Source: CG2-30-36-39 sp964433225 (lineage in GTDB: Bacteria; Patescibacteriota; Microgenomatia; UBA1400; PJMF01). Taken from it: DNA of 64,000 nucleotides. A program made the translations under genes and the position numbers. The stretch lies in NCBI GenBank assembly GCA_964433225.1, contig CAYSQA010000003.1, positions 1 through 64,000 on the forward strand, in the 5' to 3' direction. A model generated the notes under the pieces. The model had not been told where the DNA came from, made no database searches, and was given only the letters and a program-made list of their open reading frames with translations. Of this stretch, positions 41,178 through 49,900 are shown in pieces. Positions within the stretch are counted from its first letter, which is position 1; every line of letters begins with the position of its first letter.

Positions 41178-42005
41178 TTAGTTAGTTTGTATTTCTGACC
41201 ATTTTTCTTTAGCTAATTTGAGATTGTCCTTATCGGTAATATCAAACCACAAACCCTGAAAGATTGAGGCAGTGAGTTGATTGTGTTGAGCTAGTTTGGG
41301 GAAAACATCTTTCTCCAGAGTAAAGACTTCTTTAACTGGGAAAAACTCAAAAATCTTGGGATCAAAAACATAAAAACCAGTATTAATAATACTAATCCCA
41401 GTATTGTCACTGGTGGTTAAAAATTTAGTGATTTTATTGCCTTGGATAAAAACTTGACCATATTTTGGTTCACCGAGCCTTGGTTTAACGGCAATTGTTG
41501 CCAATGATTTTTCAGCAAAATGAAAGGCAAATAAACTGGAGAGATCAATATTAGACAAAGTATCACCATGAACAACCAAGAATGGTGAGTTTTTAATTAA
41601 CTCCTTGGCCTTCTTAACTGCACCGCCAGTTCCTAGTGGATATTCTTCGACTAGATATTCAATCTTAACTCCATAATTTTCTCCTTTACCAAAGATTCTC
41701 ATGATCTCAGTATCGGTTTTATGAATGCAAATAATGATATTGCTGATCTGGTTATTTTTAAGATTATTAATAATATGAGTTAGTAAATAGCCCTTACCGA
41801 TTTTGGTTAGAGTCGGGTGGTTATCATGATGATTGTTACCTCCAGCTAGAACAATTGCTGTTTGCACCGTAGGAGAGAGTGATTTTTTGACCAAAGTTTC
41901 AATAGCATGTGACCTGTTTCTAATATTAATACCATTAATAGTGGCATCAATTGCTTCAAGAATGTTTTCCGACAGAGTGATGGTCAGTCTGGTTTTAGTT
42001 CTCAT
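41178..42005 (-). CDS. Ribbon-helix-helix / nucleotidyltransferase fusion protein
   Basis: 275 residues with two joined domains. Residues 5-43 (TRLTITLSENILEAID, then NRSHAIETLVKKSL) match a CopG/Arc-type ribbon-helix-helix DNA-binding domain. Residues 48-275 match the sugar-phosphate nucleotidyltransferase fold: IVLAGG (51-56), LGTGGAVKKA (124-133), VVHGDTLSNID (144-154) and INTGFYVFD. The nucleotide-binding loop is altered: after LAGG it reads NNHHDNHPTLTK rather than the usual GxGTRLxPLT. It may be a DNA-binding regulator that senses a sugar nucleotide, or an enzyme that controls its own operon. It lies between pgk (3 nt) and glpX (13 nt). Confidence 0.8.
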   Translation of the reverse strand: MRTKTRLTITLSENILEAIDATINGINIRNRSHAIETLVKKSLSPTVQTAIVLAGGNNHHDNHPTLTKIGKGYLLTHIINNLKNNQISNIIICIHKTDTEIMRIFGKGENYGVKIEYLVEEYPLGTGGAVKKAKELIKNSPFLVVHGDTLSNIDLSSLFAFHFAEKSLATIAVKPRLGEPKYGQVFIQGNKITKFLTTSDNTGISIINTGFYVFDPKIFEFFPVKEVFTLEKDVFPKLAQHNQLTASIFQGLWFDITDKDNLKLAKEKWSEIQTN

Positions 42006-42008
42006 AAG

Positions 42009-43268
42009 TTAGTTAGTCAGCGGTTCCAGTCCGGGCAAAGTTTTTTTACCCAAAAATTCTAATGAAGCCCCACCAGCTGCAGATAAGTAGTCATAGCGAT
42101 CTTCTAAACCAAGGTGATGGATAGCATTAATAGTGTCACCACCACCCAGAATTGTTTCAGCACTGCTTTTAGCAATGGCGGTGGCTATGGCTTTGGTGCC
42201 TTCTTCAAAGTCTGGTTGCTCGAATACGCCCATCGGTCCGTTCCAGAAGATGGTTTGAGCCTCGAGAATAATATCTCGGAATAAGCGTTGGGTTTTGGGG
42301 CCGATATCTAAATACATCCAACTCTTTTTTCTTTCATCTTCGAAGTTAGTGAGATCAATTACTTTTTTACTTTTAGGATTGTCAATGTCATCAGCCGCAA
42401 TAACATCAGCTGGATAAATAATTTTTGGTAAGGGAATGTAGCCATGAAGCATCATCTTTTGAGTTTTGGTGCTTTCCATTAGTTCTTCGGCTACAGCAAC
42501 AAAAGAGATATTTTCTTTTTTAGTATCGGCTGGTTTATCTTCTAGATAAGAGTGAAAAACTTCAATCCCCTCAGCCTTGATAAAGTTATTAGCCACCCCT
42601 CCTCCAACCAAAACCACATCTGCAATTTGACTGAGATTTTTTATGGCTTCGACCTTATCTGAGATTTTGGCCCCACCAACAATAGCGACAAAAGGTCGTT
42701 TTGGTTTTTTACTCAAACTGGATAACATCTCAACTTCTTCGTAAAGAGCAAAGCCTGCATAGGCGGGTAGATATTTAGTTACTCCCACCACTGAAGCGTG
42801 AGCTCTGTGAGAAGCAGAGAAAGCATCATTAACAAACACATCTGCCAAAGAGGCTAGTTCTTTAGCAAAACCTGGATCATTCTTTTTTTCTCCAGGGTTG
42901 AATCTGCTATTTTCTAACATTAAAATGTCCCCTGGTTGCATTTCAGCTACGGCTTGTTCAGCCTCTTTACCAACAGAGACAGCGATTTTATTAACTTTTT
43001 TACCAATTAATTTTTCTAGATGTTGAGCAATTGGATCCATTTTAAGAGCTTCAACAACTTTTCCTCCGGGTCTACCAAAATGAGAAGTAAGAATAATTTT
43101 GGCTTTTTGTTCAATCAAAAACTTTAAAGTAGGTAGAGTAATTTTAATCCGAGTGTCGTCCATCACCACTTGTTTATCACGGTTGGTTTTGGTGGGAGTA
43201 TTATAATCAACTTTGAGGAGAACTTTTTTATTTTTAACTGCGGCGGCATTAACTTTTCTAAGATTCAT
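42009..43268 (-). CDS. pgk: Phosphoglycerate kinase
   Basis: 419 residues, normal length. It interconverts 1,3-bisphosphoglycerate and ADP with 3-phosphoglycerate and ATP. KVLLKVDYNTPT (about 14-25) replaces the usual VDxNVP; LTSHFGRPGG (about 60-69), LENSRFNPGEKKND and VNDAFSASHRAHAS are substrate signatures; GGAKISDKVEAI and the nucleotide motif WNGPMGVFE complete it, with GGGDT near the C-terminus. An SD (GAGGAGT) precedes the ATG. It is the first gene of a four-gene minus-strand operon. Confidence 0.96.
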   Translation of the reverse strand: MNLRKVNAAAVKNKKVLLKVDYNTPTKTNRDKQVVMDDTRIKITLPTLKFLIEQKAKIILTSHFGRPGGKVVEALKMDPIAQHLEKLIGKKVNKIAVSVGKEAEQAVAEMQPGDILMLENSRFNPGEKKNDPGFAKELASLADVFVNDAFSASHRAHASVVGVTKYLPAYAGFALYEEVEMLSSLSKKPKRPFVAIVGGAKISDKVEAIKNLSQIADVVLVGGGVANNFIKAEGIEVFHSYLEDKPADTKKENISFVAVAEELMESTKTQKMMLHGYIPLPKIIYPADVIAADDIDNPKSKKVIDLTNFEDERKKSWMYLDIGPKTQRLFRDIILEAQTIFWNGPMGVFEQPDFEEGTKAIATAIAKSSAETILGGGDTINAIHHLGLEDRYDYLSAAGGASLEFLGKKTLPGLEPLTN

Positions 43269-43337
43269 ATAAAAATTACTCCTCGATTTTAGATCATACC
43301 TTTGTCATACATTTATACCGCTATAGGAAGTAACTTG

Positions 43338-43844
43338 TCAATCTTTAGGCTTCGAAGTGTTTTTTTTGGTTTTTGGTGGTGTATAAAGTTTTTTGAATTC
43401 AAAAATGAAAAACCAGCCAATAAAAGTTACAACTAAAGTTAAAAAGATGGAGTCATGGTTAAAAATAACCAAGTAAAGCCGACTGATAGTAGAAAGAATA
43501 GTAGCTAGTAACCAGTTTTGCCAACCTAATAGTTGAGTTTTTTTATGAGCTAGCTGAGTAAAAGCAGTAAAATAGAGAAAACCAATGATGAGCATGGTTA
43601 TTCCATTCCAAAAGAGAAAAGCAGGCTTGAATTCTATAAATTCGGCAAAAACTTTGGGTAAAGCATCAAGCTGAAAACTAGTTGAGAGTGATTTTAGGCC
43701 ACCAATAATTTCAATTAACCCTCGCAAAAACAAATACCAAGGAATAATTGGTAACAAGGTTTTTAAAAAATTGGTTGGGAAGTGAGGAAAAGGAGCAAAG
43801 AATTTTTCTAAATTTGTTATAAATTTTTGAAAAAATTCCGCCAT
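43338..43844 (-). CDS. Hypothetical four-helix membrane protein
   Basis: 168 residues from ATG 43844; the in-frame ATG at 43853 overlaps the -10 box and is less likely. About four helices (around 25-45, 67-92, 101-120 and 125-150) and a Lys/Thr-rich cytoplasmic tail ending TKKNTSKPKD. No family recognised. It precedes pgk on the same strand by 69 nt. Confidence 0.6.
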   Translation of the reverse strand: MAEFFQKFITNLEKFFAPFPHFPTNFLKTLLPIIPWYLFLRGLIEIIGGLKSLSTSFQLDALPKVFAEFIEFKPAFLFWNGITMLIIGFLYFTAFTQLAHKKTQLLGWQNWLLATILSTISRLYLVIFNHDSIFLTLVVTFIGWFFIFEFKKLYTPPKTKKNTSKPKD

Positions 43845-43851
43845 ATTTTTC

Positions 43852-43857
43852 ATTATA
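43852..43857 (-). promoter_or_regulatory. -10 box TATAAT (minus), leaderless
   Basis: On the minus strand TATAAT ends 7 nt before the ATG at 43844. Confidence 0.6.
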
Positions 43858-43940
43858 AAAAATTTTTAGATTGGTCGTAAAGAGGAAACTTTGATCAAAA
43901 GTGATTTTTTCTAGCTTTCCAAGTAGAATAAGGGAAACTT

Positions 43941-44393
43941 ATGTCTAATTACCGTGTAAAAACGCTTCAGCCTCATTCAGGAGCTATTATTATGGCTCTG
44001 TATCATTATCTGAAATATCCAGATAAACTCAATTTTGATATTAGAATGACTAGTCCTTTCAATAAGGTTTATCGAGTAATTTTGGAGGGTAAAACTCGAG
44101 ATGAGTTGGTGTTTAGAACGGGTAAAGACTGGCCCTGTTATTCCAGAATTTATGTTCATAGTAATCAAACTGAGTTTAGAATTTCTCACGATCACTCTGT
44201 TGTAAAAGAAGAATTTAGAATAGAAGGTAGAAAACTTTATTTGGGAGATTTGCGAACAGAAGCTGGTTTGGGGATTAGTTTTGAAGGAGAGTTTTTACAT
44301 CCCAAAATGTTAGAGCTTAACGAAGAGTATCGTTTACTAGAAGGTGGCTTGATCTCTGCTCGTAGATATTATGAAGTAGACAATGCTTGGTAA
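43941..44393 (+). CDS. Hypothetical protein
   Basis: 150 residues, rich in beta-strand pattern and aromatic/charged residues, without signal or membrane segments. Recognisable stretches are YPDKLNFDIRMTSPFNKVYR (about 27-46) and LYLGDLRTEAGLGISFEG (about 98-115). I cannot name a family. An AAGGGA SD and a TAGAAT box precede the ATG. The pepE-like gene starts 6 nt after its stop, so the two are cotranscribed. Confidence 0.55.
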   Translation: MSNYRVKTLQPHSGAIIMALYHYLKYPDKLNFDIRMTSPFNKVYRVILEGKTRDELVFRTGKDWPCYSRIYVHSNQTEFRISHDHSVVKEEFRIEGRKLYLGDLRTEAGLGISFEGEFLHPKMLELNEEYRLLEGGLISARRYYEVDNAW

Positions 44394-44399
44394 GGATTT

Positions 44400-45032
44400 A
44401 TGAAACTTTTTTTAGCTTCTGAAGCCAAAAATCCGCTTAATTTTAAAAAACTAACTGATTTTGTTGGTGGCTTTGTTGGAAAGACTATGGTTTATATTCC
44501 TACAGCTGCTAATGGTGAAAGTTTGTATGGGAGTTGGAAAAAGGAAAGTAGTACTTGGTTATTAGTCCAAACATTAGGGGCCAAAGTGATCCCGGTGGTT
44601 TTGGAAGAACAAACGACAGAAGAAATAATGGAAAAACTAGCAAAGGCTGATGTAATTTGGGTGGCTGGTGGCGCAACTGGTTATTTAATGTACTGGCTCA
44701 GGAGACATGGCTTAGATAAAACTTTGCCAAATCTTTTAGCAAAAAATAAAGTTTATATTGGTTCTAGTGCTGGCAGTATGGTGGCTAGTCAATCATTATC
44801 AGTTTGTGAGTGGTATCTGGGTGAAGTTGAAACAGGAGCAGGTTTTATTCCTGGACTTAGTTTGGTTGATTTCGAGATTTATCCTCATTTTCATGACGAA
44901 CAATTAACTGAAATTAAAGAGTTAAGAGCAAAGAATCAAACTGGTTTATCTTTGTATCTTTTAAAAGATGGGGAGGCAGTTTTAGTTGATGGCCACAAAA
45001 CTGAAGTTTTTGGTGAAGAGAGAAAGATTTAG
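44400..45032 (+). CDS. Peptidase S51 (dipeptidase E-like)
   Basis: 210 residues. The family nucleophile elbow is YIGSSAGSMVA (about 119-129), with the Ser in GSSAGS. IWVAGGATGYLMY (about 84-96) is the upstream glycine loop, and DFEIYPHFHDEQ (about 158-169) carries the Asp/His candidates. It cleaves Asp-X dipeptides in E. coli; cyanophycinase is a relative. Start SD AAGGA. It converges with the DUF1295 gene with a single base between the stops. Confidence 0.85.
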   Translation: MKLFLASEAKNPLNFKKLTDFVGGFVGKTMVYIPTAANGESLYGSWKKESSTWLLVQTLGAKVIPVVLEEQTTEEIMEKLAKADVIWVAGGATGYLMYWLRRHGLDKTLPNLLAKNKVYIGSSAGSMVASQSLSVCEWYLGEVETGAGFIPGLSLVDFEIYPHFHDEQLTEIKELRAKNQTGLSLYLLKDGEAVLVDGHKTEVFGEERKI

Positions 45033-45033
45033 T

Positions 45034-45813
45034 TTAATTTTTTTTATTGGGCAGAGGAACTAATAAGCTAGTGTTTTGTTTATAGAGTTGGTACTCTTTA
45101 TTTTCTTTATAACGTTCGTTGTATTTTTTTTCTAAAGTTGGGATGCCACTGACAAACAAAATCAGAAAAGTAATAAACACTGGTCCAGCAATAGTTAGCC
45201 AAGATAGTTCAGTCTGAAAACTAAGTGAATAAATAAAGATACCCCACCAACAAGAAATTTCACCAAAGTAATTAGGGTGTCTAGAATACCGCCAGATTCC
45301 AGACATAATTAGTTTATTTTTATTTGCTGGTTTATTTTTAAATTGAAATTTTTGCCAATCAGCCGTGGTTTCGATAACGATGCCCATCAACCAAATTAGT
45401 AAGCCAGTTAACATGGATAGATTGAAGCTGGAGGTTGTTTTTAAACTGAGCAAATAGGTACTGGGTAAACTAATCACCCAAACGGCGATGGCTTGTAACA
45501 ACCAAAATTGAGCAAACTTTCCAAAGTTTTCTCTGATGCCATCAAAACGTTTGTCTTTTTTTGTTTTCAGAATTCTAATAAATAAGTAACCAGCTAGTCT
45601 AATTCCCCAAAGAGTGATTAGAGTAACGACCAAGATTTGGTAAGGATAAAAGGTTTGATTTTTTAATAAAGTAAAAACAGCTAAAGCAATAAAAGTTAAG
45701 CCATAAGATAAGTCAGTCACTTTATCTGTTTTGAAAAAAGCAGCATAACTAAAAAATAAAACTTGAATTATAAAGCTTAAAATTAAAGTTGAGATAAATA
45801 AATTTTCCATCAT
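45034..45813 (-). CDS. DUF1295/isoprenylcysteine-methyltransferase-like membrane protein
   Basis: 259 residues from ATG 45813, which overlaps the TspO stop (TAATG) and has GGAG 8 nt upstream. About seven helices. WGIRLAGYLFIRILKTKKDK (about 69-88) and the C-terminal WRYSRHPNYFGEISCWWG (about 184-201) are the DUF1295 signatures, shared with steroid 5-alpha-reductases and ICMT enzymes. RHPNYxGE implies binding of a nucleotide or SAM-like cofactor. Substrate unknown. Coupled to tspO. Confidence 0.85.
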   Translation of the reverse strand: MMENLFISTLILSFIIQVLFFSYAAFFKTDKVTDLSYGLTFIALAVFTLLKNQTFYPYQILVVTLITLWGIRLAGYLFIRILKTKKDKRFDGIRENFGKFAQFWLLQAIAVWVISLPSTYLLSLKTTSSFNLSMLTGLLIWLMGIVIETTADWQKFQFKNKPANKNKLIMSGIWRYSRHPNYFGEISCWWGIFIYSLSFQTELSWLTIAGPVFITFLILFVSGIPTLEKKYNERYKENKEYQLYKQNTSLLVPLPNKKN

Positions 45814-46286
45814 TAGTTTAATCTCCAAATAGCATAATTAAGTAAACTGGCAAAAGTGACCCAGAGTAAGTAGGGTAACAGTAACCAGGAAGCACGTTTG
45901 TCTATTGGGCAAAATAGTTTGATTAACCAGGCTATCATTAGCCATAAAGCAGTGATTACTACTAATGCTAAACCCAAGTTTTTTAGACCAAAGAAAACCA
46001 ATGACCACAAGGTATTCACTACTAAATGGCTAAGAAATAAGTTTTTAGCAAAGTTAGTTTTTTGGGTTGGTTTCTTTCTCCAGATTAAATAAAGAGCAAT
46101 TCCCATCATGGTATATAAAGTTAGCCAAACAGGTCCAAATAACCAGTTGGGTGGGTTGAAAAATGGTTTATTGAGGGTGGTGTACCAATTAGGAATAGCT
46201 GAAGCAGTGGCTATTGAACCAATTCCTCCTGCAGCTTGAGAAAGTAAAATAGAAATAATCAGCAGGTTTAGTTTTTTAATTTTCAT
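45813..46286 (-). CDS. tspO: TspO/MBR-family membrane protein
   Basis: 157 residues from ATG 46286 (the open frame reaches 46307, but the -10 box lies there). Five helices. IPNWYTTLNKPFFNPPNWLF (about 31-50) and GPVWLTLYTMMGIALYL are the classic TspO signature; a late WASWLLLPYLLWVTFASLLN-like segment is the last part. TspO binds tetrapyrroles and sterols and is linked to stress responses. Its partner gene encodes a DUF1295 protein. Confidence 0.92.
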   Translation of the reverse strand: MKIKKLNLLIISILLSQAAGGIGSIATASAIPNWYTTLNKPFFNPPNWLFGPVWLTLYTMMGIALYLIWRKKPTQKTNFAKNLFLSHLVVNTLWSLVFFGLKNLGLALVVITALWLMIAWLIKLFCPIDKRASWLLLPYLLWVTFASLLNYAIWRLN

Positions 46287-46293
46287 TAATCCC

Positions 46294-46299
46294 AGTATA
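46294..46299 (-). promoter_or_regulatory. -10 box TATACT (minus), leaderless tspO
   Basis: TATACT on the minus strand ends 7 nt before the ATG at 46286. Confidence 0.6.
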
Positions 46300-46318
46300 G
46301 CAAGCAAAAATAATCTTA

Positions 46319-46324
46319 TACAAT
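46319..46324 (+). promoter_or_regulatory. -10 box TACAAT
   Basis: TACAAT ends 12 nt before the ATG at 46337. It is divergent from the tspO promoter 20 bp away. Confidence 0.45.
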
Positions 46325-46336
46325 AAGCTTAAAGTT

Positions 46337-46840
46337 ATGAAAAAGAAGATAATTGTTAATGACAAAATGCAGTCAGATTATGAATATTTCTTGCTTGAGC
46401 CTGTTGGTAAAAATTTTTCTCCAGATTTCAAGCCAGAGTTAACCCCACAACAAATGTTGGAGTTAGGAGTTTTTGGTGGTAAATATTTGACTGATTGTCA
46501 AATTGAGTTTCCCCGAAGTTGGTTTGTTAATGCCAAGCTTTCTCCTGATAGAAAGGATATTTCATTAAATTTTTTTGGTGTTGATGCAAGTCAAAAACTC
46601 AGTGATTGGCAGAAAAAAGGCTGGCTTCATCCCAATGATCCACGAGGCTGGTTTCAGTGGTATTGTCGTTATTACTTGGGGAGAAGGTCAATTGATGATG
46701 ATCGTCAAATCAAACGTTGGCAAGCGATGACTAGGCACATAGCTCAGATAAAAAAGCATTGTAAAAAGGGTGATTTGAATTGTCGCAGAAAACAACGTCA
46801 AGCTTTATTGCATTGGGCGTATGATTCCAGGAAATTTTAA
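46337..46840 (+). CDS. Widely conserved protein of unknown function
   Basis: 167 residues. Conserved-looking blocks are PELTPQQMLELGVFGGKYL (about 33-51), DPRGWFQWYCRYYLGRR (about 98-114) and RRKQRQALLHWAYDSR (about 150-165). The many Trp, Arg and Cys positions suggest a nucleic-acid or nucleotide ligand. From memory, similar proteins occur in diverse bacteria and some eukaryotes, always uncharacterised. Cys140 and Cys149 in the KKHCKKGDLNCRRKQ region might bind metal. It is a single gene. Confidence 0.7.
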   Translation: MKKKIIVNDKMQSDYEYFLLEPVGKNFSPDFKPELTPQQMLELGVFGGKYLTDCQIEFPRSWFVNAKLSPDRKDISLNFFGVDASQKLSDWQKKGWLHPNDPRGWFQWYCRYYLGRRSIDDDRQIKRWQAMTRHIAQIKKHCKKGDLNCRRKQRQALLHWAYDSRKF

Positions 46841-46862
46841 TTTATTTTTTTTAAAATGGGTG

Positions 46863-46939
46863 TATGATGTATTCTGTAGCACTTTAGAGTGCCGTGATTT
46901 TTGTACTTAAAAATGTTCTTTAAATAGTTCATAAGAACT
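46863..46939 (+). promoter_or_regulatory. Promoter and two-hairpin leader of the surface protein gene
   Basis: TATGAT at 46863-46868 is a possible -10 box. The leader then folds as GCACT/AGTGC (46879-46892, loop TTAG) and AGTTC/GAACT (46926-46939, loop ATAA). A strong SD AGAGAGGA precedes GTG 46968. Confidence 0.4.
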
Positions 46940-46967
46940 AACTGCCTTATTTAGAAGAGAGGAAAAA

Positions 46968-49900
46968 GTGAAGAGAATTTTTAAACAATTTAGGAAGAAA
47001 ATTATTCCTAATTTATTTTTGTTGTTACTAACTATTCAAAATCTTTTTCCCCTTTCAATTCTTTTTTCATCTTCAGCTCAAGCCCAGCTCCATCTAGACC
47101 CACAAGTTGTTAGTGTTGATTTTGATACATCAACTTATGAGCTTTCTCTAAGGGTTGCTGAACCATTAGTGCTTGATTATTTAGTTGAATATCAAGATGG
47201 TGAAGGAGTTATTCAAGCTGTTCAAGGTAAAACTGAGCTTGAGACTGGTGGCACTATTGCTGAAGTTTATTTAGGGGTTTGTTCTGCTACTGATTGTATC
47301 CCTGCTGATTTTGAAACTGGAAAATTAATTTTTCCTAATACTGATTATCAGGCAGACTTTGTTTATCAAAACGGCAATTTTTGGTTAGTGGAAAACAGTT
47401 TGGCTACTATTGAAAAAGTAGAGCTCGACAAAGTTTATACTGCTCCCCAAAATGGTCAAGTTCAGGTGACTTTCACAGAGTTACCAGCTAATCCAGGAAC
47501 ACTTAGTATCCAAGAAGTTTATTTAACTGAAGAACAAATGGCAGTTTCTGGTGCGGTTAGTAAAGTGGCTTATGACATTACTTCTGATATGGAGAATGGC
47601 ACTTTTAAATATGAGCTTAAATTACCAGTTCCAGATTCGAATACTGGTGAGGTGCAGATCAAATATGCTGAAAGTGTAGAAGAGCTGGCTCAGGCTGTTG
47701 AGGTTGTTGTGGAAAAAAACGGAAATGAAGTGGTGGCCAAAGAGTTGAATCACTTTACGGTGTTTGTGGTGACTTCATTTGAGGAAGTACAAACAACTCC
47801 AACAACTGATGGCTATAACGATATTTGGTATGTTTGGGGTGATCCTGGAGCTGAAATGATCAGAGTTCCCTCTGGAACAGACGGTATTGTTTCTAGTGAA
47901 GGAAATTATCACGCCATAATAAATGATGGAGCTTTTACAAGATGGGATGGTTACAGATCGACTTTTCCAGCAGATGGTTACAATACAAGTGTTGATGTTT
48001 ATCTTGATATGTCTTTAGCTGATGGATCAGTTGATAAAAGATTTGATTTTTCATCAGCTATTAATAAACCAGATGGAAACCATCGAAGAGACTTTATTTT
48101 AAGCTTGGGAACCAATCCAAGCATACATAATCAATGGTTAGCTAGTGCTAGTAATAATTCTCCAGGATGGCCTGGCAACCCAGGAAGAAATCCCGTAGAT
48201 ATTGTTGAAACTGGTTGGTACACCATTAAACATGAATTTAGAGCTAATAGCTCAAATGTATTGGAAGTAACTATTTCTTTATATAAAAAAGGAGAATCAA
48301 CTCCAGTTGGTATTTGGGTTTTAAGTGATTCTTCTGATGTTATTGGTAATACGGTTGGTGGAAATAGATATGGATGGTTTATTTGGAGTGACAAATCCCC
48401 TGACTCATTATTAGTTGATAATACTAAAATTGAAATTATAGATCCTATTATCAAAGATATTCACTTTAATACTGGGACTCCAGTTATTGGAGGATCTACT
48501 TCTAATATTAATTTGGAGGTTCAAGCAACCTATCCAACATATGGCGTTGATCGAGTTCGTTTTAGATATGCACCGCCAGGAGAAACTTGTAAAGCACAAT
48601 ATACTTCTCCATATTTTAACAATATTGGTGATGGGACAAAAAATGGTGATTTATACTCAATAGACTGGGATGTAACAGGTCTTCCTTCTGGAGAATATAC
48701 AGCATGTGCTTTGATGCATAGAGGGTCTGGTGCTAGTTCTGAAGGTTATAAGGATGAAAATCATGCAGAATTTAAAGTTGTGATAGATAATACAAAACCA
48801 TCAGCTCCAACTATTATTTTTCCTGCAGAAAGTCAAAACTTTGTTTCAACCCCAATTTTGAATGATTGGACAGATGTAAATGATGATTCAGGAATTGATT
48901 ATTACAGAGTTGAATATAAATATGATGACGGTCACACCTTTTCAGGTTTCCCTTATAGAGAAACAACTGTTTCTCAAAGAAATCACATTCCTAATAATAG
49001 TGAACAAGGTGGAGTAAGTTTCAGAGTTCAAGCTTTTGATGGATTGGGTAATGAAGGAGATTGGTCAGAATGGAGACATTATTATTTTGATAAAGAAGCT
49101 CCAACTACGCCAACAAATTTAAGAAGATATATTAAAGGTACTACTACTGAGCTAGCCTGTGGTAATGTTACTCAAAGACAGACATTAATTCCAATTTGGG
49201 ATGCAAATACAGAAAGTGATTTTGATCACTATGAATATAGTTCATTTAACCCAGGAGGATCTCAAGGAATAAATGAAGAGATTCTCTATACCAATGAAAA
49301 GATGCATTCTTGGACACCTCCAACCGATGGCACCTATGGTTTTGCTGTTAGGGCTGTTGATAAGGCTGGTAACAAATCAGCTTGGTCATTGTCAGGTGAA
49401 AGTTTAGTTGGTAGTTGTCAAATTACCTATGATTCGATTGCCCCAGATGTAGAAATTACTTCACCAGCCGCTGGTTTAGTTACTGGTATTGTAGATATTA
49501 GAGGGTCAGTTGAGGATACAAATCCACATCATTACTGGTTTGTTATTCAAAACTCTAGTGGCACTACAATCGCTGGTCCAGGAGTTGTAAATGATACTTC
49601 TTCTTTTACTGATGAATTGCTTTTATCTTGGGATGTTAGTTCATTACCAGATGGTGAATATACTATCAAGTTAGAGGCAAGAGATGCCGCTAATAATAAA
49701 GATGGTGGTTCAGTGCATTGGGTAAAAGTATTAGTTGATAATACCAAACCTTCTAGCACCATCACTTCTTATGGTTTAGGCAATGGCGGTGAAGTTGAAA
49801 CAAATACTTTTGATGGTTTGATTGAGGGGATAGCGACTGATATTGGCTCTGGTGTAGACCATGTTTTACTCTCTGTAGGTTACTATTCATTCGGAGATGG

